Of a stretch of 64,000 nucleotides of DNA, positions 33,166-42,224 are shown in pieces (position 1 is the first letter of the stretch; each line of letters opens with the position of its first letter). Position numbers and translations under genes: made by a program. The stretch comes from Rhizobium sp. NZLR1 (lineage in GTDB: Bacteria; Pseudomonadota; Alphaproteobacteria; Rhizobiales; Rhizobiaceae). The notes under the pieces are model-generated. The model had not been told where the DNA came from. It made no database searches and saw only the letters and a list, made by a program, of their open reading frames with translations. Location: NCBI RefSeq assembly GCF_017357385.1, contig NZ_CP071632.1, forward strand, positions 3,477,501-3,541,500. Direction: 5' to 3'.

Positions 33166-34152
33166 TCAGCCCCCTTCGCCGAATGACTTCCGATAGGCAT
33201 GCGGGCTCGTGCCCAGCCGTTTGCGGAAATGGTGGCGCATTGTCGCCAGCGTGCCGAAGCCGCTGGTGGCAGCGATATCATCGAGCGATACCGCAAGCTC
33301 CCTTTCGAGAAGGTCGCGCGCATGCCGCATCCGCTCCTTCAGCAGCCATTCGCCGACACTGAGACCCGTTGTCGCTTCGAAGCGCCGTTGAAAAGTACGC
33401 ATGCTCATGCCTGCTCTTTTGGCAAGCAGGCTGATCGGCTGCTCCTCGGAAAGGCTTTGACGCATCCATTCAATCAGTGGCCCGAGGCGAATGCCCTCGC
33501 GTTCCTGCGGAACCGGCGCGTGGATGAACTGCACCTGTCCGCCTTCGCGGTGCGGCGGCACGACGAGGCGGCGGGCGACGCTGTTTGCGGCCGCCGCGCC
33601 GAAATCGCCGCGCACCACATGCAGGCAAAGATCGATGCCGGCAGCACTGCCCGCCGCCGTCAGCAGGCTGCCTTCATCGACGTAGAGAACGTCGGGATCG
33701 AGGGCGATGTCCGGATAACGGGCGGCGATCGAGGCGACATAGCGCCAATGTGTCGTCGCCCTGCGGTTGGCGAGCAGCCCCGATCCGGCAAGAACCGCAA
33801 CGCCGGAGCAGAGTGACATGATGCGCGCGCCGCGTTGACGCGCCGCCTTGAGCGCTGCGGCGAGCGGCGCCGGCACCGGCGCATCGATCGCCCGCCAGCC
33901 GGGCACGACGATCAGATCCGCCTCGTCGAGCACCTCCAGCCCCTTGTCGACCGCGACCGTCAGCCCTCCGGCGGCGTGAAGCGGCCCCGGTTCGATGCCG
34001 CAGACCGAGAAGCGATACCAGTCTTCGCCCATCTCCGGGCGCGGCAGGCCGAAGACTTCGTAGGCGATGCCGAACTCGAAGGTGCAGAGCCCGTCATAGG
34101 CAAGGGCTGCGACCAATGGTCCTTTCGTCTGCGGCAGTGATGAGTTTGGCAT
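33166..34152 (-). CDS. ftrA: FtrA-type AraC transcriptional regulator
   Basis: A 328-residue regulator with an N-terminal DJ-1/PfpI amidotransferase-like domain. Its nucleophile-elbow-like segment is ARIMSLCSGVAVLAGSGLL. The C-terminal AraC domain has two HTH motifs (ISLLAKRAGMSMRTFQRRFE, then VSLDDIAATSGFGTLATMRH). It is divergent from a rhodanese gene, the usual ftrA arrangement in rhizobia, so it probably controls that gene. The ligand is unknown. The gap to the rhodanese gene is 75 bp. Confidence 0.9.
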   Translation of the reverse strand: MPNSSLPQTKGPLVAALAYDGLCTFEFGIAYEVFGLPRPEMGEDWYRFSVCGIEPGPLHAAGGLTVAVDKGLEVLDEADLIVVPGWRAIDAPVPAPLAAALKAARQRGARIMSLCSGVAVLAGSGLLANRRATTHWRYVASIAARYPDIALDPDVLYVDEGSLLTAAGSAAGIDLCLHVVRGDFGAAAANSVARRLVVPPHREGGQVQFIHAPVPQEREGIRLGPLIEWMRQSLSEEQPISLLAKRAGMSMRTFQRRFEATTGLSVGEWLLKERMRHARDLLERELAVSLDDIAATSGFGTLATMRHHFRKRLGTSPHAYRKSFGEGG

Positions 34153-34227
34153 GATCTTTACGCTGTCGGTCGTTATGGCCAGTTTCGCAAAGTTCTAGCA
34201 TCGGCGATACCAGGCGACAATTGCACC

Positions 34228-34653
34228 ATGAAAGGAAAAACGATGCCAAGCCCCGTTGCCGAAATGCCTGCCGCAGCCCCCGATACTGCCGCCGCCCACT
34301 ATGCCGCCAAGCTCGCCTTCGAAACCGACTGCTCGGATGTCCACGCCGCCTTTGCCGGCGCCAAGGTCGATTTCATTCTTCTCGACGTCCGCTCGCCGGC
34401 ACTGTTTGCGCAGGCCCATGTACCGGGCGCGATCAACCTGCCGCACGGCAAGATGACCGCGCACCGCATGTCGGAATGGTCGGGGGATACCCTGTTCGTC
34501 GTCTATTGCGCCGGTCCTCACTGCAACGGCGCCGACAAGGCCGCCTTCCGTCTCGCCAATCTCGGCCTCCATGCCAAGCTGATGGTCGGCGGCATGACCG
34601 GCTGGGCCGACGAGGGCTTTATCTTCGAAAGCGCAGCCATCGCCGCCGCATAG
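34228..34653 (+). CDS. Rhodanese-domain protein (sulfurtransferase)
   Basis: A 141-residue single-domain rhodanese. It has DFILLDVRSPALFAQAHVPG, the active-site cysteine in FVVYCAGPHCNGADKAAF, and a C-terminal VGGMTGWADEGF. It would transfer sulfane sulfur to thiols or cyanide. Starts at 34228 or 34243 are both possible. It is divergent from ftrA and probably under its control. It is convergent with the downstream dehydrogenase across a GC-rich hairpin. Confidence 0.9.
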   Translation: MKGKTMPSPVAEMPAAAPDTAAAHYAAKLAFETDCSDVHAAFAGAKVDFILLDVRSPALFAQAHVPGAINLPHGKMTAHRMSEWSGDTLFVVYCAGPHCNGADKAAFRLANLGLHAKLMVGGMTGWADEGFIFESAAIAAA

Positions 34654-34659
34654 CAGAAC

Positions 34660-34684
34660 GCTCCCCTCACGGTGCGAGGGGAGC
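34660..34684. terminator. Hairpin between convergent genes
   Basis: GCTCCCCTC-ACGGTGC-GAGGGGAGC is a perfect 9 bp stem between the rhodanese gene and the convergent alcohol dehydrogenase gene. There is no T-tract on either side. It probably serves both 3' ends. Confidence 0.55.
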
Positions 34685-34691
34685 ACATGTC

Positions 34692-35714
34692 TCAGAACTC
34701 GATAACGACCTTGCCGAACGGGCCGCGATAGAGATGATCGAGCGCCTGCGGCAGGTCCTCGAAAGCATAACGTCTGTCGATCACAGGCTTCAGCCCCGTC
34801 TGGTCGACGGCGCGCACCAGATCCTCCAACCCCCGGCGGTGGCCGACCGAAATTCCCTGCACGACGGGCGCCTTGAGAAGCAAGGGCGCAGCAGGCGCCG
34901 AGACTTCAAAGCCCTCGAACACGCCAATCACCGAAATCCGGCCGTTGACCGCCACGGCCTCCAGCGCCCGGCCGAGATGCGGCCCACCGACGATTTCCAG
35001 CACGTGGTCAGCGCCATAATCGCCGGTCAGTTGATAGAGCTGCTCCACCCAGTCGCGCTCCTGGCGGTTGATCAGATGATCGGCCCCGAGCGCCGATGCA
35101 CGTTCGAGCTTTTCGCTGCTGCCTGATGTGATGAAGACTTCGGCGCCATGCGCCTTGGCAATCTGCAGGCCGAAAAGTGCAACCCCGCCGGTTCCCTGCA
35201 CCAGCACCTTGTCGCCGGCCTTGAGCTTGCCGCATTCGATGAGCGCAAACCACGCCGTCAGCCCGGCGCAGGGCAGCGTACTTGCTTCAGCCGCATCGAG
35301 TGTATCAGGCGCAAGCGCGAACCATTCCTCGGAAAGCACCATGTGCTCGGAAAGTACCCCAGAATAAAAGCCGCCGCGCGTCTGATAATGTGGATTGCGG
35401 GCAGTTCCAGGCCCGCGTCCATCGATCCAGTCCGGGTTAAAGGTGGAGATCACCCGATCGCCGGGTTTGAAGCGCGTGACATCAGGCCCGACGGCATCGA
35501 CTACGCCTGCCATGTCCGAGGCCGGCACGAAGGGGAACTGCAATGGCAGGCCCATGCCGCTATCAAGCACCAGCCTGTCGCGGAAATTGAGGGAGACGGC
35601 CTGCGTCCGCACCCGGATCATCGTGCCTGACACCTCAGGAATTCTGCCTTCGCCGATCTTCAGATTGGCCTCCGGGCCGATGGCATCGGTCTGCCATTGC
35701 CTTGTCGTCTGCAT
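34692..35714 (-). CDS. MDR-family NAD(P)-dependent alcohol dehydrogenase
   Basis: A 340-residue medium-chain reductase. It has an N-terminal GroES-like domain (VSLNFRDRLVLDSGMGLPLQ, PFVPASDMAGVVDAVG) and a Rossmann domain (VLVQGTGGVALFGLQIAKAH). Zinc-binding cysteines of classical alcohol dehydrogenases are lacking, so it is closer to quinone/enoyl reductases. Start at ATG 35714, with AGGAG upstream; the frame is open much farther as a shadow. It is divergent from a LysR gene 103 bp away that probably regulates it. Substrate unknown. Confidence 0.87.
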   Translation of the reverse strand: MQTTRQWQTDAIGPEANLKIGEGRIPEVSGTMIRVRTQAVSLNFRDRLVLDSGMGLPLQFPFVPASDMAGVVDAVGPDVTRFKPGDRVISTFNPDWIDGRGPGTARNPHYQTRGGFYSGVLSEHMVLSEEWFALAPDTLDAAEASTLPCAGLTAWFALIECGKLKAGDKVLVQGTGGVALFGLQIAKAHGAEVFITSGSSEKLERASALGADHLINRQERDWVEQLYQLTGDYGADHVLEIVGGPHLGRALEAVAVNGRISVIGVFEGFEVSAPAAPLLLKAPVVQGISVGHRRGLEDLVRAVDQTGLKPVIDRRYAFEDLPQALDHLYRGPFGKVVIEF

Positions 35715-35817
35715 CTTTCTGCTCCTTCTCAATAGGCGGAGCAGCAGATATATCGTTGAATATTCCTCTCTAGTTGAGATATTAAATCGCCAGAATGGTG
35801 CCATTGAGGAAACAAAG

Positions 35818-36717
35818 ATGGAGCAGTTGAAGGGAATTTCGATCTTTGTCGAGACGGTCGAGGCCGGTGGTTTCTCGGCCGCGGCCGAGCGACTCCATCT
35901 CACTCGCTCGGCGGTCAGCAAGACGATTGCAAGGCTCGAAGAGCGGCTCGGCGTCCGGCTCTTCAACCGCACGACCCGTGCCCAAAACCTGACCGACGAA
36001 GGCCGGTTCTTCTACGAGCGTTGCCTGAGAGCCGTCGAGGAAATCCGCATCGGCGAGGCCCAGCTTGAATCGGGCAAGCGCGAAGTCCGCGGCAGACTGC
36101 GTGTATCGATGCCGGCGCTTTTCGGGCGCCATTGTGCCGCTCCGATCCTGACCCGCCTGCTCGACGACCATCCGAATCTCGAACTCGACTTCTCCTTCAG
36201 CGACCGCGTCGTCGATCTTCTGGAGGACGGCTTCGACCTTGCCGTGCGCAACGGTCCGCTGAAGGACAATCCCGACCTGATGACGCGGGCGATCGCCCGA
36301 CAGCCCATGACCGTCTGCGCTTCGCCCGCCTATCTGGAAAAATACGGGGTGCCACAAACGCTGGACGATATCGCTCATCACCAGGGCATCGTCTATCGCC
36401 GCGGCGACAACGACAAAGCCTGGACCTTTCCGGCAGCGGCAGGGCCCGCACGCGAAGTTCTGCCGAAATCGCGGCTGCGGCTTGACGATCTCGCCTCGAT
36501 AGCCGACGCGGCGGTAAAAGGGCGCGGGCTAGCCTGGCTCACGTGCTGGCTGGTGCGCGACAGGGTCTTGTCGGGCGAACTCGTGCGGGTTCTGACCGAT
36601 AGACCGCCGAGCGTCTTCGAAGCCTACGCCGTCTGGCCGAGATCGCCCGTGATGTTGCCAAAGGTGCGCCTTGCCATCGATATGTTGGCAGCAGATCTGC
36701 CGCGCCTGATGGGTTGA
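35818..36717 (+). CDS. LysR-family transcriptional regulator
   Basis: A 299-residue LysR protein with an N-terminal HTH (GGFSAAAERLHLTRSAVSKT, then RLEERLGVRLFNRTTR) and a C-terminal effector domain. GAGGA precedes the ATG at 35818. It is divergent from the MDR dehydrogenase gene. The shared gap holds a direct repeat, GTTGAATATT (35755-35764) and GTTGAGATATT (35773-35783), 18 bp apart, which could be regulator contacts. The inducer is unknown. Confidence 0.9.
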   Translation: MEQLKGISIFVETVEAGGFSAAAERLHLTRSAVSKTIARLEERLGVRLFNRTTRAQNLTDEGRFFYERCLRAVEEIRIGEAQLESGKREVRGRLRVSMPALFGRHCAAPILTRLLDDHPNLELDFSFSDRVVDLLEDGFDLAVRNGPLKDNPDLMTRAIARQPMTVCASPAYLEKYGVPQTLDDIAHHQGIVYRRGDNDKAWTFPAAAGPAREVLPKSRLRLDDLASIADAAVKGRGLAWLTCWLVRDRVLSGELVRVLTDRPPSVFEAYAVWPRSPVMLPKVRLAIDMLAADLPRLMG

Positions 36718-36909
36718 GGTTGCTCTCTGGCAGTCTCGTCCGGCTGCGCCTTAAAAATCCGACGGAGGCGAACAACGAGCTGCAAAAAGGAGCGGAAGCC
36801 CATGTTTTTCTATGGGTTTCCCTGGAAATACCGGGATGCTGCAATATATCGCTAATTTGCCATCACGCATGAACGGCATCCAATGCCATTTACTTAGAAC
36901 ACGGTCCGC
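36718..36909. other. Gap upstream of bphO
   Basis: It contains an 8 bp-stem hairpin AAGCCCAT/ATGGGTTT (around 36796-36820) and a 17-codon ORF at 36802-36855 behind AAAGGAG, judged unlikely to be a gene. No clear promoter for the bphO-bphP pair was recognised. Confidence 0.4.
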
Positions 36910-37446
36910 ATGTCACTTCGCAGCGTGCTGCGCGCACAAACAGCAGATTGCCACGCCGAGGTCGACAAGCTTTTCGGCACGTTCGATCTCTCCAATAGAC
37001 AGCAATATAGAACATTCTTGCGTGCACATGCCAGGGTCGTACCGGCGGCCGAAGAGGCCCTCGAGGATGCAGGAATTGCCCGCCTGCTGCCCGACTGGCC
37101 GGAACGACGGCGCACGCAACTACTGCTCGCCGATATCCGGGAGCTCGGCGATTCGTTGCCCCCGCCTCTTCCGCCGCCGGCATTGTCCTGCGAGGCAGCG
37201 CTCTGGGGCGCCCTCTACGTGCTTGAAGGCTCCAAACTCGGCGGCGCCCTGCTTGCCAAGTCCGTGCCCGATCACCTGCCAAGCAGCTACCTGCGCCTTC
37301 AAGGCCCGAAGGGCGCCATGAGGAGCTTCATGGATCGTCTCGATGCCAGCGATCTAGACGATCCGGCCGCTGCCATTTCCGCGGCCCGCAGCATCTTCGA
37401 CCTCTTCCTCAAAGCCGGGCAACTCGAACTGGAAGCCGTCCCATGA
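36910..37446 (+). CDS. bphO: Biliverdin-producing haem oxygenase, bacteriophytochrome partner
   Basis: A 178-residue haem oxygenase of the HemO/BphO type. It has the proximal haem histidine His15 (LRAQTADCHAEVDKLF) and a distal helix segment ALWGALYVLEGSKLGG. It cleaves haem to biliverdin, CO and iron. The biliverdin is the chromophore of the phytochrome encoded directly downstream with a 4 bp overlap (ATGA). The upstream ribosome site is weak. Haem may also come from the hmu system at 22-26 kb. Confidence 0.9.
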   Translation: MSLRSVLRAQTADCHAEVDKLFGTFDLSNRQQYRTFLRAHARVVPAAEEALEDAGIARLLPDWPERRRTQLLLADIRELGDSLPPPLPPPALSCEAALWGALYVLEGSKLGGALLAKSVPDHLPSSYLRLQGPKGAMRSFMDRLDASDLDDPAAAISAARSIFDLFLKAGQLELEAVP

Positions 37447-40013
37447 GCGGTACGTTTGAACCCGTCGATCTCACCAATTGCGACCGTGAGCCCATCCACC
37501 AGCTTGGATCGGTTCAACCCTTCGGCTTTCTGTTGGCGATATCCTCGGACTGGATTGTCACGCGCGCTTCGGAAAATCTGATGGAGTTCCTCGGAATTGC
37601 GCAGGCCGACGCGCTCGGCTGCCCTGTCACCTCGCTGATCACGCCTGAGGCACTCCACACGATCCGCAACAAGCTGACCACGCTGCGCGGTTCCGATGTC
37701 GTCGAGCGCATTTTCGGGCTCGCTCTGATGCCCGATCAAAACCGGTTCGACGTTGCCGTGCACCTGAACGAAGGTCAGGTGATCATCGAAGGCGAGCGCT
37801 GCCAGGAAGACAGACGAGACTCCCCTTCGCTCTCCATGCGCAGCATGATGTCCCGCCTCGATCACACGGAAACGATGGAGGCTTTCTTTCGCGAGGGGGC
37901 AAGGCAGGCGCGCGCTTTGACCGGGTTCGATCGGGTCATGGTCTATCGCTTCGACGACGGCGGTTCCGGCGAGGTGGTGACGGAAGCTGCCCGGGCTGGC
38001 ATCGGTTCGTTCCTCGGGCTGCACTATCCGGCTTCCGACATTCCGGTGCAGGCGCGCGCGCTTTATCTGCGCAACCTGTTCCGCATGATTGCCGATGTCG
38101 ACGCCGTCCCCGTGCCGGTCCTCCCGCAACTCGACGAGTACGGACAGCCGCTCGATCTCTCCATGTCGGTCCTGCGTTCGGTCTCGCCAATCCACATTGA
38201 ATATCTGAAAAATATGGGCGTCGGCGCGTCGCTCTCCATATCGATCGTCGTCGACGGTAAGCTCTGGGGCCTGTTTGCCTGCCATCACTACGGCCCACGT
38301 CTTCCCTCGGCGCAAAGCCGATCCACCGCCGAACTTTTCGGCCAGATGTTTGCTTCGCGCCTTGAAAGTCGCGAACGGCGCCTCGCTCTTGACTACGAGA
38401 CCAAGGCGCGTCGCATCGCCGATCGGCTTCTCACCTCCGTCGCAGACAATGCCAGCCTGCTCGATGATCCCGCCTGGTTGATCGAGGCGCTCGCCGACGC
38501 CATTCCCGCCGATGGCATCGGCGTCTGGATCAACGGCCGGCTGGCACTGGCTGGCATCGGGCCGGATGAGAAGAGCTTCGCAGCCCTCGTCCGCCACCTC
38601 AACCGAAATGCCGCCGGCCGCATCTATGCCGTCGACAGGCTGGCTGAGACCTATCCCGATCTCGAGCTCGACGATGCGGTGGCCGGCATGCTCGCCATCC
38701 CGATCTCGCGTTCGCCGCGCGACTATGTCGTGCTTTTCCGCCAGGAGCGGGTGCGCACCGTCCGCTGGGCTGGCGACCCGCACAAGCCGGTGGAATATGG
38801 TCCGAACGGTCCGCGGCTGACGCCGCGCAAGAGTTTCGAGGCCTGGTCTGAACTGGTGCGCGGTCGCTCGCTCCCCTTTACCGCGGCCGAGCGCCGCGTC
38901 GCCGAAACGATCCGCGTCACGTTGATCGAGGTGGTACTGCGTCTCACCGACGAGGCCAGCATGGCGCGCCAGACTGCAAACGAGCGCCAGGAACTGCTGA
39001 TCGCCGAGCTGAACCACCGCGTCCGCAACATATTGAGCCTCATCACCGGGATCATCCGGCAATCGCAGGGGACCTCGGTCAGCGTTGACGACTACATTCG
39101 CCAGATCGAGGGCCGCGTCCAGTCGCTCGCGCGTGCCCATGACCAGATCACCCGCGATCATTGGGCGCCCGCTTCGCTGCGCCAATTGCTGCTGGCAGAG
39201 ACCGCTGCCTATCTCGGGAAAAATGCGCAACGCATCCAGATGAGCGGCGAGGACGTGCTCTTGGCACCGCAGGCCTTTTCCACCGCCGCCCTGGTTTTCC
39301 ACGAGTTGATGACCAACAGCGCCAAATATGGCAGCCTTTCCGGCACCGGCAGCGGTACCGTCCAACTCGGCTGGCACTGCGACGACGACGGCAATCTGCG
39401 CATTGCCTGGCGCGAAAAGGATGGTCCGCCCGTTGTCGAACCCAAACGCCATGGCTTCGGTTCAACGATCATCCGTCGTTCGGTTCCCTATGACCTCAGC
39501 GGCAAGGCCGAGGTCCGCTACGTCAAAGACGGGGTCGAAGCGGATTTCTGTATTCCGGCACGATATGTCGTCAAAGCGACGAGCGAACGGTTAGATTCGG
39601 CTCCGGATGGCGCGGCCGACCGCAAGACAATCCCCGACGATCATCAGCCGCTCTCGGGCCTGAAGGTGCTGCTGGTGGAAAACAATCTGATCATCGCCAT
39701 GGATGGGGAAGACATCCTGCGCCGACTGGGCGCCGACGTAGCAACGGCGCCAAGTGTCGCTGAGGCGATGGAAATCCTCGCCGGCCAGTCGTTTGATCTG
39801 GCGCTTCTCGATGTCAATCTCGGGGATGAGACGAGTTTCGGCATTGCCGACCGACTGGCAGCAGACGGCGTGCCCTTCGTTTTTGCCACAGGCTACGGGG
39901 AAGGCATCGCCCAGGCGAACAGCCATTCTGGCGCGCCCGTGTTGCAGAAGCCCTATACGATGGAAGGCGTGACGGACACCCTGGTCCGGGTGCCGCTGCG
40001 CAAAAGGCAATAA
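37443..40013 (+). CDS. bphP: Bacteriophytochrome with HWE kinase and receiver domain
   Basis: An 856-residue red/far-red photoreceptor. The PAS domain carries the N-terminal chromophore cysteine Cys13 (DLTNCDREPIHQLG). The GAF domain has the LHYPASDIPVQARALYLRN signature. A PHY domain follows, then an HWE-type kinase (ELLIAELNHRVRNILSLITG) and HATPase. The C-terminal receiver domain begins LKVLLVENNLIIAMDGEDIL, with phospho-acceptor in LALLDVNLGDE. The fused receiver suggests intramolecular phosphotransfer or output control. It overlaps bphO and nearly abuts convergent rutR. Target unknown. Confidence 0.95.
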   Translation: MSGTFEPVDLTNCDREPIHQLGSVQPFGFLLAISSDWIVTRASENLMEFLGIAQADALGCPVTSLITPEALHTIRNKLTTLRGSDVVERIFGLALMPDQNRFDVAVHLNEGQVIIEGERCQEDRRDSPSLSMRSMMSRLDHTETMEAFFREGARQARALTGFDRVMVYRFDDGGSGEVVTEAARAGIGSFLGLHYPASDIPVQARALYLRNLFRMIADVDAVPVPVLPQLDEYGQPLDLSMSVLRSVSPIHIEYLKNMGVGASLSISIVVDGKLWGLFACHHYGPRLPSAQSRSTAELFGQMFASRLESRERRLALDYETKARRIADRLLTSVADNASLLDDPAWLIEALADAIPADGIGVWINGRLALAGIGPDEKSFAALVRHLNRNAAGRIYAVDRLAETYPDLELDDAVAGMLAIPISRSPRDYVVLFRQERVRTVRWAGDPHKPVEYGPNGPRLTPRKSFEAWSELVRGRSLPFTAAERRVAETIRVTLIEVVLRLTDEASMARQTANERQELLIAELNHRVRNILSLITGIIRQSQGTSVSVDDYIRQIEGRVQSLARAHDQITRDHWAPASLRQLLLAETAAYLGKNAQRIQMSGEDVLLAPQAFSTAALVFHELMTNSAKYGSLSGTGSGTVQLGWHCDDDGNLRIAWREKDGPPVVEPKRHGFGSTIIRRSVPYDLSGKAEVRYVKDGVEADFCIPARYVVKATSERLDSAPDGAADRKTIPDDHQPLSGLKVLLVENNLIIAMDGEDILRRLGADVATAPSVAEAMEILAGQSFDLALLDVNLGDETSFGIADRLAADGVPFVFATGYGEGIAQANSHSGAPVLQKPYTMEGVTDTLVRVPLRKRQ

Positions 40014-40016
40014 ACC

Positions 40017-40667
40017 TCAGGCTTCGGAGCGACCCGGTCGCAGCCCGCCGATAAAGAGCTGTTCCAGAAACCGCGCCGCATCCTCGAAGCGTCCCTCGCC
40101 GGAATGTTCCTGCCCGAGCACGGCACGCACCTGGACGTCGAAATCCGCATAGTGCTGCGTCGTCGACCAGATGGAAAAGATCAGGTGGTAAGGATCGCAT
40201 TTGGCGATCTTGCCTGATTTCGCCCAGGCGCGGATCACCTCCGCCTTCTCGTCGACCAGTTCCTTCAGCGGCCCCTTCAACTCGTCTTCGATATGCGGCG
40301 CCCCCTGTAGCACCTCATTGGCGAAGAGCCGGCTCTCGCGGGGAAAATCGCGCGCCATCTCCAGCTTGCGTCTTATATAGCTGCGGATCTCCTCCTCCGG
40401 ATTGCCCTCGGCATCGAAGGCGCGTAGCGGCTCCAGCCAGGTGTAGAGCACCCGGTCGATCAGCGCCCGGTGCATCGCTTCCTTGGTGCGGAAATAATAG
40501 AGCAGGTTGGGTTTCGACATCCCGGCCACTTCGGCGATCTGGTCGATGGTCGAGCCGCGGAAGCCGCTTGCCGAAAACACGTCGAGCGCTGCCTCCAGGA
40601 TCTGCTCTTCCTTCTCCTCCTGGATCCGCGTTCGTCTGAGGGTTTTCGCTGCTCTCGGTATGGTCAC
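40017..40667 (-). CDS. rutR: Pyrimidine catabolism regulator RutR (TetR family)
   Basis: A 216-residue TetR protein. The HTH is ALDVFSASGFRGSTIDQI then AGMSKPNLLYYFRTKEAM. The C-terminal domain reads APHIEDELKGPLKELVDEKA and STTQHYADFDVQVRAV, very close to RutR, which senses uracil. GTG 40667 is preferred because AAGGGGA lies upstream; TTG 40694 is the alternative. It is divergent from hyuC, with a near-consensus RutR box between. It probably represses the pyrimidine genes until uracil accumulates. Confidence 0.9.
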   Translation of the reverse strand: MTIPRAAKTLRRTRIQEEKEEQILEAALDVFSASGFRGSTIDQIAEVAGMSKPNLLYYFRTKEAMHRALIDRVLYTWLEPLRAFDAEGNPEEEIRSYIRRKLEMARDFPRESRLFANEVLQGAPHIEDELKGPLKELVDEKAEVIRAWAKSGKIAKCDPYHLIFSIWSTTQHYADFDVQVRAVLGQEHSGEGRFEDAARFLEQLFIGGLRPGRSEA

Positions 40668-40812
40668 AGGCTGTCGTTTCCCCTTGAAATTCAACTTCTT
40701 CGCTCAAGATTAAGCTGGAGGACGACCCTGCCGCTTTCTTGAGCAACTGCCCGTATTTTTATCGGCAATTTTCGTGATTTTCGTCTTGAGCCCGGCGGTG
40801 GAAGTTGTAATG

Positions 40813-40828
40813 TTTACCAATCGGTCAA
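40813..40828 (+). promoter_or_regulatory. Putative RutR box within the hyuC promoter
   Basis: TTTACCAATCGGTCAA matches the RutR consensus TTGACCANNTGGTCAA with two changes. It lies between a possible -35 TTGTAA (40805-40810) and -10 AATTAT (40828-40833) reading toward hyuC. Occupation would block transcription. It is also upstream of rutR on the other strand, so autoregulation is possible. Confidence 0.6.
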
Positions 40829-40970
40829 ATTATCCGCCAGATGAAAAACAAAGGCAACTGGCGATTTTCCGGCGCTCGACAAAACCAATAAGGGGGCGCA
40901 GGAAAGGACCACGGGAACAGGCGGGCATGCCACTTCGCATGGCTGCCGCAAACAGGTGAGGGCTTGAAGA

Positions 40971-42224
40971 ATGGTGGCAGCACCAGGCGAAAACATGCGC
41001 GTCAATGGCGACCGTCTCTGGGACAGTCTCATGGACATGGCGAAGATCGGCCCCGGCATTGCAGGCGGCAACAATCGTCAGACGCTGACGGACGCCGATG
41101 CTGAAGGCCGCAGCCTCTTCAAGACATGGTGCGACGAGGCCGGCCTGACCATGGGCGTCGACCGCATGGGAACGATGTTCGCGACGCGGCCCGGCACCGA
41201 TCCCGATGCCCTGCCCGTCTATGTCGGTTCGCATCTCGACACCCAGCCGACCGGCGGCAAATATGACGGTGTGCTCGGCGTGCTTGCAGCTCTCGAAGTC
41301 GTGCGCACCATGAACGATCTCGGCATCAAGACCAAACATCCTGTTGTCGTGACCAACTGGACCAACGAAGAAGGCGCGCGTTTTGCCCCTGCCATGCTGG
41401 CCTCAGGCGTCTTCGCCGGCGTGCACAGCCTGGATTTTGCCTATAATCGCAAGGATCCCGAGGGCAATCTGTTCGGCGACGAGTTGAAGCGCGTCGGCTG
41501 GATTGGCGACGAAGAGGTCGGCGCCCGCAAGATGCACGCCTATTTCGAATATCACATCGAGCAGGGACCGATCCTCGAAGCCGAGGAAAAACAGATCGGC
41601 GTCGTCACCCATTGCCAGGGCCTGTGGTGGCTGGAATTCACGCTGACCGGCAAGGAGGCCCATACCGGCTCGACGCCGATGAACCTGCGCGTCAATGCCG
41701 GTCTCGCCATGGCCCGTATCCTGGAAATGGTTCAGGGCGTGGCAATGGGCGAGCAGCCCGGCGCCGTCGGTGGTGTCGGCCAGGTGTTCTTCTCCCCGAA
41801 CTCGCGCAACGTGCTGCCCGGCAAGGTGGTCCTCACCGTCGACATCCGCTCGCCCGACAAGGCCAAGCTTGATCGCATGCGCGCAAAGATCGAAGCGGAA
41901 GCGCCTGACATTTGCGATGCTCTGGGTGTCGGCTGTTCCATCGAGGCGATCGGCCACTTCGAGCCGATCACCTTCGACGAAAAGCTCGTCGCCTCGGTTC
42001 GCGCAGCCGCCGAGCGCCTTGGCTACAGCCATATGAACCTCATCTCCGGCGCCGGCCACGACGCCTGCTGGGCCGCCAAGGTCGCGCCCGCGACGATGGT
42101 CATGTGCCCCTGCGTCGGCGGGCTCTCGCACAACGAGGCGGAGGAGATTTCCAAGGAATGGGCGACGGCGGGCGCCGACGTGCTGTTCCATGCGGTGGTG
42201 GAGACGGCGGAGATCGTGGTGTGA
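40971..42224 (+). CDS. hyuC: Beta-ureidopropionase / N-carbamoyl-amino-acid amidohydrolase (M20 family)
   Basis: A 417-residue zinc hydrolase. Metal ligands are in YVGSHLDTQPTGGKYDG, TNWTNEEGARFAPAM and FEYHIEQGPILEAE; NLISGAGHDACWAAK is near the C-terminus. It hydrolyses N-carbamoyl-beta-alanine (step three of reductive pyrimidine degradation) or related carbamoyl amino acids. It starts at 40971; ATG 40995 is an alternative. Its stop codon shares bases with the next start. hydA, step two, follows that gene. It is transcribed away from rutR. Confidence 0.92.
   Translation: MVAAPGENMRVNGDRLWDSLMDMAKIGPGIAGGNNRQTLTDADAEGRSLFKTWCDEAGLTMGVDRMGTMFATRPGTDPDALPVYVGSHLDTQPTGGKYDGVLGVLAALEVVRTMNDLGIKTKHPVVVTNWTNEEGARFAPAMLASGVFAGVHSLDFAYNRKDPEGNLFGDELKRVGWIGDEEVGARKMHAYFEYHIEQGPILEAEEKQIGVVTHCQGLWWLEFTLTGKEAHTGSTPMNLRVNAGLAMARILEMVQGVAMGEQPGAVGGVGQVFFSPNSRNVLPGKVVLTVDIRSPDKAKLDRMRAKIEAEAPDICDALGVGCSIEAIGHFEPITFDEKLVASVRAAAERLGYSHMNLISGAGHDACWAAKVAPATMVMCPCVGGLSHNEAEEISKEWATAGADVLFHAVVETAEIVV

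Noticed and set aside
36802..36855. 17-codon ORF behind AAAGGAG upstream of bphO
   Set aside because: A plausible ribosome site, but too short to judge. The bases form a hairpin and may be regulatory instead.
37299..39452. Very long minus-strand open frame opposite bphP
   Set aside because: The plus-strand frame encodes a textbook phytochrome with all motifs. The antisense frame has no recognisable domain and reflects high-GC codon bias.
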